Below, piece by piece: positions 37,493-46,950 of a stretch of 64,000 nucleotides of DNA. The DNA comes from CBDCYS01 sp965226245. GTDB taxonomy: Bacteria; Acidobacteriota; Terriglobia; Bryobacterales; UBA6623. The DNA lies in assembly GCA_965226245.1 (NCBI GenBank), contig CBDDCL010000015.1:2294001-2358000 (forward strand), written 5' to 3'. Within the stretch, counting starts at the first letter, position 1, and each line of letters starts with the position of its first letter. Position numbers and translations under genes: made by a program. The notes beneath the pieces are model-generated. The model saw nothing but the letters and a program-made list of their open reading frames with translations. It did not search any database and was not told the origin of the DNA.

Positions 37493-38266
37493 ATGGCCAA
37501 CGCGACAACACGAGCGGACCTGATGACGCCAGCGACGATTTCGGCTGTGGCGCGCGACTTGTATCAAGATGCGCCTTTTATCGTTCGCTGGTTCCAAATT
37601 GGGCGCCCCTACATCTGCCCGTTTGAGGCTCTGCTGCCGCACGTGCCGGAAGGTGCGAGCGTATTGGATGTAGGCGCCGGGGCCGGTCTATTCCTAGCCT
37701 TGCTGGCCCGACGGCAGAGGATCACTTCGGGAATCGGCATCGACACAAGTTTAACTGCCGCGGCTGCCGCCACTCGAATGGCAGCCCGTCTCGCACGCTC
37801 GGGATGTTCCGCGCCGCTGCGATTCGAGCGTGTGGCTGCGGACGAACCTTGGCCGGAAGGCCCTTTCACAGCGGTCAGCTTAATCGACGTCATGCACCAC
37901 GTTCCGCCATCACAACAACAACAGGTGTTCCGCCATGCCGCGAGTCGCTTGGCCCCAGGCGGTGTTCTGATTTACAAGGACATCGCGGTGCGCCCGCGCT
38001 GGCGTGCCTGGGCCAACCGCCTGCATGATCTTGTGGTTGCGCGCGAGTGGGTGCATCTTGTGCCCGTCTCCCAGGCAGAGGAGTGGGCCGCGGCGGAGAA
38101 CCTCAACCTCAAGTATGGGGCATACCTGCCGCGCCTGTGGTACGGCCATGAACTCAGGGTCTGGTCGCGCGGCGGACCCAGGCCGTTGGCTGGGAGCCAA
38201 TCCTCGAGCCAAAGGGCCGACAACGAGAGACCGCGAGACAGGCAGCCCGCGGCTGGCGACACTTAG
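37493..38266 (+). CDS. Class I SAM-dependent methyltransferase
   Basis: A 257-residue cytosolic methyltransferase of the Methyltransf_11/25 kind. Motif I is SVLDVGAGAGLFLALLARR near residue 58, the ribose-binding acidic residue is in IGIDTSL, and the motif IV region is FTAVSLIDVMHHVPP. The following strand is LAPGGVLIYKDI. The ATG at 37493 is chosen; a TTG lies two codons earlier. The gene starts 34 bases after the UbiA stop, so it is probably co-transcribed and may act on the same lipid-linked product. The substrate is unknown. Confidence 0.85.
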   Translation: MANATTRADLMTPATISAVARDLYQDAPFIVRWFQIGRPYICPFEALLPHVPEGASVLDVGAGAGLFLALLARRQRITSGIGIDTSLTAAAAATRMAARLARSGCSAPLRFERVAADEPWPEGPFTAVSLIDVMHHVPPSQQQQVFRHAASRLAPGGVLIYKDIAVRPRWRAWANRLHDLVVAREWVHLVPVSQAEEWAAAENLNLKYGAYLPRLWYGHELRVWSRGGPRPLAGSQSSSQRADNERPRDRQPAAGDT

Positions 38267-38322
38267 AGGCTGCGTAGATGTGGCCACTTCTAAAATCAAT
38301 TCAGAGACTGAGGTGCTCAGAA

Positions 38323-38439
38323 TGAAGGGCCTTCTGCGGTTGACAATGAAGCATCTTCACGCACCGGTATACAACACTCGGATAAGAGAACTGGTGCGAC
38401 TTACCGTTCCATACTTGAAACCTGGAGATCAAATCCTAG
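38323..38439 (+). pseudogene. Amino-terminal stub of another methyltransferase
   Basis: Starts ATG at 38323 and reads MKGLLRLTMKHLHAPVYNTR, then ELVRLTVPYLKPGDQIL. At that point a methyltransferase would continue with the DVGCG-type SAM motif, but IS1182 begins. The remainder is not found on the other side of the IS. Confidence 0.65.
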
Positions 38440-38475
38440 CAGCCCGTGGTAAAAGTACAAAAATACATAAAATAC

Positions 38476-38504
38476 TTTACAATGAAAACATCTTGGTGTA
38501 TAAT
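38476..38504 (+). promoter_or_regulatory. Strong sigma-70-type promoter of the IS1182 transposase
   Basis: TTTACA at 38476-38481 and TATAAT at 38499-38504 are separated by 17 bases. The ATG follows at 38511, only six bases after the -10 box, so the transcript would be nearly leaderless. Confidence 0.65.
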
Positions 38505-38510
38505 TGTTTT

Positions 38511-39911
38511 ATGGCAATGGGACGACGCAACCAGCGGCAGCGCCAGAAAGGGCTGTGGGTCGCCGCCGCGGATCTGCCCCAGACTGCGGCCCACCCGTTT
38601 TATCACAGGCTCAACGAGCTGCTCGACGAGCACGGCTTCGACGACTTCGCCGAACAGCGCTGCGAGAAGTTCTACGCGGCGCACATGGGCCGTCCCTCGC
38701 TGACGCCCGGCAGCTATTTCCGCTGCCTGCTGATCGGCTACCTCGAAGGCATCGACAGCGAGCGCGGCATCGCTTGGCGCCTGGCCGATTCGATCTCGCT
38801 GCGGCGCTTTCTCGCCATCGAGCTCGACGAATCCACGCCCGATCATTCGACGATCTCGCGCAGCCGCCGCCTGATCGACGTCGAAACGCACCGCCAAGTG
38901 TTCACCTGGGTGCTGCAATTGCTCGCCCAGCAGGGGCTGTTGAAAGGCGCTACGATTGCGGTCGATGCCACCACGCTGGAGGCCAACGCGGCCTTGCGCT
39001 CGATCGTGCGGCGCGACAGCGGCGAGAGCTACGAAGAGTTTCTCAAGGGGCTGGCGGCGGAGTCGGGGATCGAGACGCCGACTCGCGAGCAGCTGGCCAA
39101 GCTGGACAAAAAGCGCAAAAACAAAGGGTCCAACAAGGATTGGACGAATCCGCATGACCCCGACGCCAAGATCACAAAAATGAAAGACGGGCGCACGCAC
39201 TTGGCGCACAAGGCCGAGCACGCCGTGGACCTGGAGACGGGCGCGCTGCTGGCGCTGACCGTGCAAGGCGCCGATCTGGGCGACACGAGCACCGTGTCCG
39301 AGACGATTAGCGCGGCCGCGGAGCAAGTCGCCGCGGTCGCCCAAGACCAGCAGGCGAACGAGCAACTGTCTCCCCAAGGGCTGCAAGAAGTGGTGGCCGA
39401 CAAGGGCTATCACAGCAACGACGTGCTGACGGACCTGACGGCGCTGGAACTGCGTTCTTACATCAATGAACCGGACCGCGGGCGGCGCAACTGGTGCGGC
39501 AAGCCTCGGCAGCAACAAGCGGTGTATGGCAACCGGCGACGGATGCGCGGCGAGCGGGGCAAACAACTGTCACGGTTGCGCAGCGAGCGGGTGGAACGCA
39601 GTTTTGCTCACTTATATGAGACCGGCCGGATGCGGCGGACGCACTTGCGCGGCCACGAAAATATCTTGAAACGGCTGCTGATTCACGGCGGCGCGTTCAA
39701 CTTGTCGCTGCTGCTGAGGAAGGAGCTGGGAGCGGGCACGCCGCGCGGGCTGGCGGAAGCGAAAAAGGCCTTCGATTGGCTCTGGGAGGCCGTCAGGCGG
39801 CTGTTATCGGCCCGCCGAACGCGGTGGTTTCGGCTGTGGCCGCGCCCGGCGAACGGCTCCTTCCGGCTCGACTCGCCACTCTGCGTCTTCCGGCTCGCTC
39901 GCGCCGCCTGA
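38511..39911 (+). CDS. IS1182-family transposase
   Basis: A 466-residue DDE transposase. The amino domain has FYAAHMGRPSLTPGSYFRCLLIGYLEGIDSERGIAWR. The catalytic part has IAVDATTLEANAAL (first aspartate), VVADKGYHSNDVL (second) and ERVERSFAHLYETGRMRRTHLRG (glutamate). The frame is complete. The ATG at 38511 follows the promoter directly; the upstream continuation of the frame belongs to the host gene. Confidence 0.92.
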   Translation: MAMGRRNQRQRQKGLWVAAADLPQTAAHPFYHRLNELLDEHGFDDFAEQRCEKFYAAHMGRPSLTPGSYFRCLLIGYLEGIDSERGIAWRLADSISLRRFLAIELDESTPDHSTISRSRRLIDVETHRQVFTWVLQLLAQQGLLKGATIAVDATTLEANAALRSIVRRDSGESYEEFLKGLAAESGIETPTREQLAKLDKKRKNKGSNKDWTNPHDPDAKITKMKDGRTHLAHKAEHAVDLETGALLALTVQGADLGDTSTVSETISAAAEQVAAVAQDQQANEQLSPQGLQEVVADKGYHSNDVLTDLTALELRSYINEPDRGRRNWCGKPRQQQAVYGNRRRMRGERGKQLSRLRSERVERSFAHLYETGRMRRTHLRGHENILKRLLIHGGAFNLSLLLRKELGAGTPRGLAEAKKAFDWLWEAVRRLLSARRTRWFRLWPRPANGSFRLDSPLCVFRLARAA

Positions 39912-39940
39912 AAACGGCCACATTTACCACGGGCTGCTAG

Positions 39941-40440
39941 GGCAGATGGAGTTGTTTTACAGCGAAGTTTGTGAACTCCAGCACGACGGGGTGCGCTTGG
40001 TGCTGCGGCGCAACCCCCAGCGGGCGGAGCAGTTGGCCGCCTCGCGGAGCGACAAGCAGGCCAGTGTGGAGCGCTTGATGGCCCAGCGCAACCGCTATCT
40101 GGAGGAGCATCCACGGGCGCAGCTGGCCTCGGCGAGAAGAAGGTGCGGGCGAAGATAGGGCAACTCCAGGTCGACCGCTGGCTGCGGGTGGAGGCTGAGG
40201 GACGAAGACTGCGGCTCGTCGTGGAGCCAGCCACGCTGGAAGAAGTCTCGCGCCTGGACGGCTGTTATGTCATCAAGACCGATCTGGCACATGTGGACCG
40301 TAAAGTAACAGAGCCCGGAACGCCAGTGACGGGTCGAAGTGGCGAGTCCCGTGTTCGAAAAACCGGCGAACGTCTATCGTTTGCTAGATGCCCGTTACCA
40401 AGAATGGCTCAGCATCTCCGCCGCGTAAGGCCCGCTTTTT
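39941..40440 (+). pseudogene. IS1634-type transposase remnant
   Basis: One frame reads GQMELFYSEVCELQHDGVRLVLRRNPQRAEQLAASR, and the next carries KKVRAKIGQLQVDRWLRVEAEG followed by EVSRLDGCYVIKTDL. These are central segments of IS1634 transposases, with a frameshift near 40130. Amino and carboxyl parts are missing. Confidence 0.65.
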
Positions 40441-40461
40441 CGACTATCCAGAATCGGGTAG

Positions 40462-42074
40462 TGTTGAAGGGCGATGATAATGTCCCCTTGAGAGGGCGAT
40501 AGAAATGTCCCCTAATCTAAGGCTCCAGAAAGGAGGAGCCGAGATTGGAGAGGACATGGATGAACGACAAGGAATTGAGACGGGGCGAGGTGCTGGGCCG
40601 GGTGAAGCGAGGCGAGTTAAAGCTGAGCGAGGCGGCGCAGGTGCTCGACATCAGTTACCGCCAGAGCAAGCGGATCTGGAAGCGCTACAGCGCGGGAGGG
40701 ACAAAAGCATTGAAGCACGGCAACGTGGGCCGGGTATCGAACCGGGCCAAGCCAGCGGAAGTTCGCAAGCGAGTGCTGCAACTGGTGCGCGAGAACTACT
40801 CCGGCGAACCGCACGAGCGCTTCGGGCCTACTCTGGCGGCCGAGCATTTGCGAAAGGACCACGATCTGCAAGTATCGGTGCGGGCACTGCGGCTCTGGAT
40901 GCTCGCCGAGGGTCTGTGGAGCCGCCGCCGCAAGCGCCAGCCGCATCGCCAGCGGCGGCAGCGCAAAGCGCACTTCGGGGAGCTGATCCAGGTCGACGGC
41001 TCGCACCACCGATGGCTCGAAGATCGCGGCCCGAAAGGTTGCCTGATGAACTTCGTCGACGATGCGAGCGGCCGGGCGCTGTGCCGCTTCTCGAGCGAAG
41101 AGACAACTTGGGCGGCGGCCGATCTGCTCGAAGCCTGGGTGCGTCAATACGGCGTTCCGAAGGCGTTGTATTGCGACTGGAAGAACGTCTACAAGCGCCA
41201 GCCGACGTCGCGCGAAGCGCTGGAAGGCATCGAGCCCGAGACGCAGTTCGGGCGCATGTGCGCCAAGCTGGGGATCCGCATCATCGCGGCATCGTCGCCG
41301 CAAGCCAAGGGCCGCGTGGAGCGGCATCACGGCACCCATCAAGACCGCCTGATCAAGAAGATGCGACTGCAAGGTATCTGCGATTACGAGGCGGCGAACC
41401 GCTATCTCGGCGAGCAATATCTGGGGGAACACAACGCCAAATTTGTCTGCGAGCCAGCGGCGGAAGCGGACTTTCATCAGCGCCCGCCCAAGCGTCTGGA
41501 CTTAAAGTGGGTGTTCTGCTTGGAGGCCGAGCGAGTCGTCTCCAACGATCGGGTGGTCCGTTTCGAGAACCGCTTCTTACAGTTGAAACCGAAGCGCAAT
41601 CAGGCTCTGGGGGCGGGGGGGAGAGTCACCGTGCAGCAAGCGCGCCAGGGCGAGTTGCAGGTGATCCACGAAGGCCGAGCGGTGGCCTTTGAAGAGATCA
41701 CGTGGCCCGAGCCGAAGCCGCGCCCCAAGCCGAAACAACAAGCGGCCCGGCAGCGGCCCAAGCCGGCGGCGGACCACCCTTGGCGTAAGTCGCTGCGGTC
41801 GAAAAAACGTGCGGCGACGACATAAAAAAGGCAGGGCTATGGAAATGACGGGACGGATGGAAAGCGTGGAAAACCTCAGCGAGCAGCGCAGAGGGTTCGC
41901 ATCGCAACGACAGGTTTCCCACCCTTCCCACCGTCCCTTGGAAATCGCTGACGCGATTTCCACATTCCCACAGCCCCGACGACGACGATTATCTCTTACG
42001 AACTTACAAACAACAAAACGAAGGGGACATTTCTATCGCCCTACCGCCGGGGACATTTCTATCGCCTCTTGACA
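40462..42074 (+). mobile_element. ISNCY (IS1202-like) element with doubled terminal motifs and 17-bp target duplication
   Basis: The element starts TGTTGAAGGGCGAT and ends ATCGCCTCTTGACA. At each end the motif GGGGACATTTCTATCGCC, or its inverse, occurs twice: at about 40468-40485 and 40496-40513 on the left, and 42026-42043 and 42051-42066 on the right. The 17 bases TATCCAGAATCGGGTAG stand immediately outside both ends (40445-40461 and 42075-42091). Long target duplications are known for the IS1202 group. Confidence 0.82.
40560..41825 (+). CDS. ISNCY/IS1202-type transposase with integrase core
   Basis: The 421-residue protein has an amino-terminal helix-turn-helix (RGELKLSEAAQVLDISYRQSKRIWKRY) and an rve-type integrase core. 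The catalytic aspartates are in LIQVDGSHHRWLED and KALYCDWKNVY, and the glutamate is in PQAKGRVERHHGTHQDRLIKK. A basic tail rich in Pro, Lys and Arg follows. The ATG at 40560 has GAGAGG upstream. The frame is intact. Confidence 0.9.
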   Translation: MNDKELRRGEVLGRVKRGELKLSEAAQVLDISYRQSKRIWKRYSAGGTKALKHGNVGRVSNRAKPAEVRKRVLQLVRENYSGEPHERFGPTLAAEHLRKDHDLQVSVRALRLWMLAEGLWSRRRKRQPHRQRRQRKAHFGELIQVDGSHHRWLEDRGPKGCLMNFVDDASGRALCRFSSEETTWAAADLLEAWVRQYGVPKALYCDWKNVYKRQPTSREALEGIEPETQFGRMCAKLGIRIIAASSPQAKGRVERHHGTHQDRLIKKMRLQGICDYEAANRYLGEQYLGEHNAKFVCEPAAEADFHQRPPKRLDLKWVFCLEAERVVSNDRVVRFENRFLQLKPKRNQALGAGGRVTVQQARQGELQVIHEGRAVAFEEITWPEPKPRPKPKQQAARQRPKPAADHPWRKSLRSKKRAATT

Positions 42075-42127
42075 TATCCAGAATCGGGTAGTTGACCCCG
42101 CAACAATCTTCTGTTAGGACAAGAGAC

Positions 42128-42505
42128 ATGTCCGGCCCCATCGATCCAAAGGCTGTTCTGCCCTACCGCGCGGAGAAATACCGGAGCCGCTATTCCCATG
42201 GGCAGTTCTGGGCAAAGGTCCGGCGCTATGCACGGGTGGCAGGGAAGAATGTAGTCGAGACGGCGCTGCAGTTGTACTATGCCGCCGAATCGCCGCGAAC
42301 ACCCGTCGCTGCCAAGAGCGTGATCTACGGGGCCCTGGCGTACTTCATCTCGCCGATCGACATCATTCCCGACTTTCTGCCCGGCGTGGGCTATACGGAC
42401 GACCTGACCGTCCTGCTGGCCGCCATCGGGATCGTCGCGGCGAACATCTCTCCCGAAATAAAGGAGCAGGCGCGGATGAAGGTCAACGAGTGGTTCACCG
42501 ACTGA
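42128..42505 (+). CDS. YkvA-type (DUF1232) small membrane protein
   Basis: A 125-residue protein with the DUF1232 signature SVIYGALAYFISPIDIIPDFLPGVGYTDDLTVLLAAI in its second half. Family members are small inner-membrane proteins of unclear function. The ATG at 42128 gives MSGPIDPKAVLPYRAEKY. The gene lies just outside the IS1202-like target duplication, so that insertion falls within about 50 bases of its start and may have replaced its promoter. Confidence 0.85.
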   Translation: MSGPIDPKAVLPYRAEKYRSRYSHGQFWAKVRRYARVAGKNVVETALQLYYAAESPRTPVAAKSVIYGALAYFISPIDIIPDFLPGVGYTDDLTVLLAAIGIVAANISPEIKEQARMKVNEWFTD

Positions 42506-43064
42506 CCACGCGGGTCTCAAATCTGGCCACCGCTGAAGGTTTCTAGAATCAACCTGCCAGTTTCTATCTAATGATCAAGATTATTATTTGCTGTAAAGTC
42601 AAAACATTTATAGAATCATTACGTACTATGGTGATACAATAAACCCGTAATGGTTGTAAAGGTTAAAAGAGTGGTGTGATGTGGGACAAACCCTGATAGG
42701 AGATCAGCTCGGTTCGTTACCAAGAAAACAGCATTAGCGGCGTCCACTACCTCCTCGACTTCCGGAGAGACCATTCATCTGCGCGTCTCGCGTCAAGGGT
42801 CATCAGATCGTTGGAAGGCACAACTATCCGGCAGGGCGTTTTCCTTCGCAGCCCGCGCGTGTTGAAGGGGAATTCGCTTTCGGCCCGCATACAGCAACCC
42901 CAACAGGTCGATTCCCGAAACCAAGAACGTTTCTTCATTAAACCCCAGCGTGTGATTTTGCTGCCAAGAATAAGCGCGCGCGTTGTTCCGCGGGAAGTCT
43001 CTCTGACCTGAGGATCTGATTCCACCCGTTGCTCGCCGAAGCGCTGCTAGCCAGCATTTCTCAG
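42506..43064. other. Gene-free, partly AT-rich stretch
   Basis: The part from 42540 to 42690 is markedly richer in A and T than the surroundings, with promoter-like TACAAT at about 42635. No start with a recognisable product follows. One frame from 42710 to 43011 is open for about 100 codons but shows no family motif. I would not call a gene here. Confidence 0.4.
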
Positions 43065-45020
<1,956 letters not shown>

Positions 45021-45235
45021 TCCGGGAAACGGGGTTGGCGGGGGCGCGGGAGGAGATTTTCATGGTCTTGGGGCGGCAACGCCTCTCAGTGGGGCGGCGG
45101 TGAGGCGGAAACGGTCCTGTATGCCGTCAGCGGCGGCGGCCGAGATATTTTTGGTCCGTTTTTGCCCAAACCTCGATTGCCGCCCCTATCGAGCCCTGTC
45201 CGCTTCAAGTATTACTTGAACTCGCCGCGCCGTTT

Positions 45236-46651
45236 TCAGCAGCGCAGTGGCTCTGCCCGTTCCAGATTGTCATACACTTGTTCGAACACTCCCGCCCAGG
45301 CGTATCCCGTCGCCAGCGAAATCCACACTTTGCGCGCCGTGATCCGCATCCGCGCCCCGATCTTCAACAAGCGCAGACGGATCGTCCCGGCTTGCGCCCG
45401 CGCCATCTTCGTCCCCGCCAACCCCAGCCGCCGCAGCGCTTCGAGAACACAGTATCCAATCGATGAAAAATATAATCGGATCTGATTCGACCGGAATTGG
45501 GCCGTCGATGTGCGGTCCGCGAACAACCCCATCTGCTGCTCCTTGATGCGGTTCTCCATCTCTCCCCGGGCGCAGTAGATCGTCTCGTAGAGCTGTTGCG
45601 CCGCCGCTTGTTCGGCCCTCAGCGAGGTCACCACGAAGCGCGGGTTTTCGCCCTTCGCCAGATACTCCGCCTTGGCCACCACGCGCCGCCCCCGCGGCCA
45701 GCTCGTCCGCGTGCGGTAACGGAAATCCGCGAACACCCGCGACGCCTTGCCGGTCTTGGCGAAACGCCGCCGCGCCAGTTTCATCCGTCTCTTGATGCGG
45801 CGCTGCAAACGCTCGTTGCGGGCCAGCCCGAACACATAATCCACGCCGTTGTTCTCGCACCAGCTCATGATCTCGTCGCGGCAAAAACCGCTGTCGGCCC
45901 GCAGCAGGATCTCGACTTCGGGCCACGCCCGCCGCAGTTGTTCGACGATGCGCTGGACTTCTTCCAGCGACCCCGCCGAGGCGTCGATGTTGGACGGCCG
46001 CAGGCGCGCGCACAGCAGCTGGTCCCCGGCGAAAATGTAGAGCGGCAGGTAGCAATAGTGTCCGTAGTAGCCGTGAAAAAAGCGCCCTTCCTGATGACCG
46101 TGCAGCGGGTCGTCGGTGGCGTCGAGATCGAGCACGATGCGCTCGGGCTGGCGCGGCTGCGATTGAATGTAGAGATCGGTCAGCAGACGGTCGGCCGCGG
46201 CGGTGTCGAGAACGATCTTCTTGTAACGGCTTTGCTCGTCGGCGTCGGCCGGGGTCCTCTCGAGGCGGTTGAGGGTGCTCTTGCCAGCGCCGGGGTTGCC
46301 GCGGTCTTGGGCTCGGCGGCGCTGCTTGCCTTGGAGGTCTTGCTTGCCGCTGAGCAGGGCCAGCAGCGGGTCGGAGCGCAGCTGATCGTGATCGTTGAGA
46401 TCCTCGTAACCCAGCGCCAGCCCGTAGACGCGCTGCGAGACCAGCTCTCGCACGCTGTGTTCGATTTGCCCGGGTTGGCGATGATCGCGGAAGCAGGCGG
46501 CGAACTGCCGCAGGATGCCGCTGCGCTGTTCGGTCTGGCGCAACAGCACGCCGCCGCCGTCGGAGGTGATCGTGCCGCCGTCGAAACGGGCCACCACCTG
46601 GCGTCGGCCCTGATTGGCGAAGGTGAAGCTGGGTTGGGTACACTCTGTCAT
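45236..46651 (-). CDS. IS1380-family transposase (second type)
   Basis: A 471-residue DDE transposase of the classical IS1380 kind, unrelated in detail to the one at 12743. It has FDGGTITSDGGGVLLRQTEQR near the amino end, the first catalytic aspartate in IVLDLDATDDPLHGHQEGRFF, the second in ILLRADSGFCRDEIM, and the glutamate in CARGEMENRIKEQQ. The frame is complete. I could not fix the ends of the element; the left side runs into the group II intron end and the right side into a small inverted-repeat element. Confidence 0.92.
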   Translation of the reverse strand: MTECTQPSFTFANQGRRQVVARFDGGTITSDGGGVLLRQTEQRSGILRQFAACFRDHRQPGQIEHSVRELVSQRVYGLALGYEDLNDHDQLRSDPLLALLSGKQDLQGKQRRRAQDRGNPGAGKSTLNRLERTPADADEQSRYKKIVLDTAAADRLLTDLYIQSQPRQPERIVLDLDATDDPLHGHQEGRFFHGYYGHYCYLPLYIFAGDQLLCARLRPSNIDASAGSLEEVQRIVEQLRRAWPEVEILLRADSGFCRDEIMSWCENNGVDYVFGLARNERLQRRIKRRMKLARRRFAKTGKASRVFADFRYRTRTSWPRGRRVVAKAEYLAKGENPRFVVTSLRAEQAAAQQLYETIYCARGEMENRIKEQQMGLFADRTSTAQFRSNQIRLYFSSIGYCVLEALRRLGLAGTKMARAQAGTIRLRLLKIGARMRITARKVWISLATGYAWAGVFEQVYDNLERAEPLRC

Positions 46652-46744
46652 GGCGAAGCTCGCTTTCTTGCTGGCTGAAACATCTTGTGTTCATTATGTT
46701 TATGCCACAAAAGGCGGCCATCTGCCAACCCTACGATGAGAAAT

Positions 46745-46948
46745 CCGGGCTAGCCTCAATATTGTTCAGCGCTCTGCCGCGGAGGCGCGCGCATCCGTTT
46801 GTTTTCCTGCGCCCCGTCCGCGTCCGGGGCTTCCCTCGCAGGGTCTCGGACCCAAGGTTCCGCTTCGCTCCACCCATGGGCTACGATCCGACGCCGCTTC
46901 GCGACTCAAAGGCTCTACAGTAAGTGAACAGTATTGGGGCTAGCCGGG
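46745..46948. repeat. Small element with 26-bp imperfect inverted repeats
   Basis: Outer repeats at 46745-46770 and 46923-46948 match at about 21 of 26 positions (CCGGGCTAGCCTCAATATTG against the inverse of the right end). The interior holds the 35-base sequence at 46856-46890 that recurs at 146-180. Positions 1-20 of the window also match the end sequence. It looks like a dispersed non-autonomous repeat of about 204 bp. Confidence 0.6.
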
Positions 46949-46950
46949 GG

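Larger units (their letters stand above)
38440..39936 (+). mobile_element. IS1182-family element, complete
   Basis: Inverted repeats CAGCCCGTGGTAAA at 38440-38453 and TTTACCACGGGCTG at 39923-39936 are perfect. Each end abuts CTAG (38436-38439 and 39937-39940), a palindromic 4-bp target that appears duplicated. Length is 1497 bp. The left flank is a methyltransferase stub and the right flank an IS1634-type remnant. Confidence 0.85.

Noticed and set aside
42747..43025. Minus-strand open frame of 92 codons before intron 2
   Set aside because: No family motif, no ribosome-binding site, and both strands are open here; too weak to call.
45497..46678. Plus-strand open frame of about 390 codons
   Set aside because: It is opposite the minus-strand IS1380 transposase, which has all catalytic motifs; this one has none.
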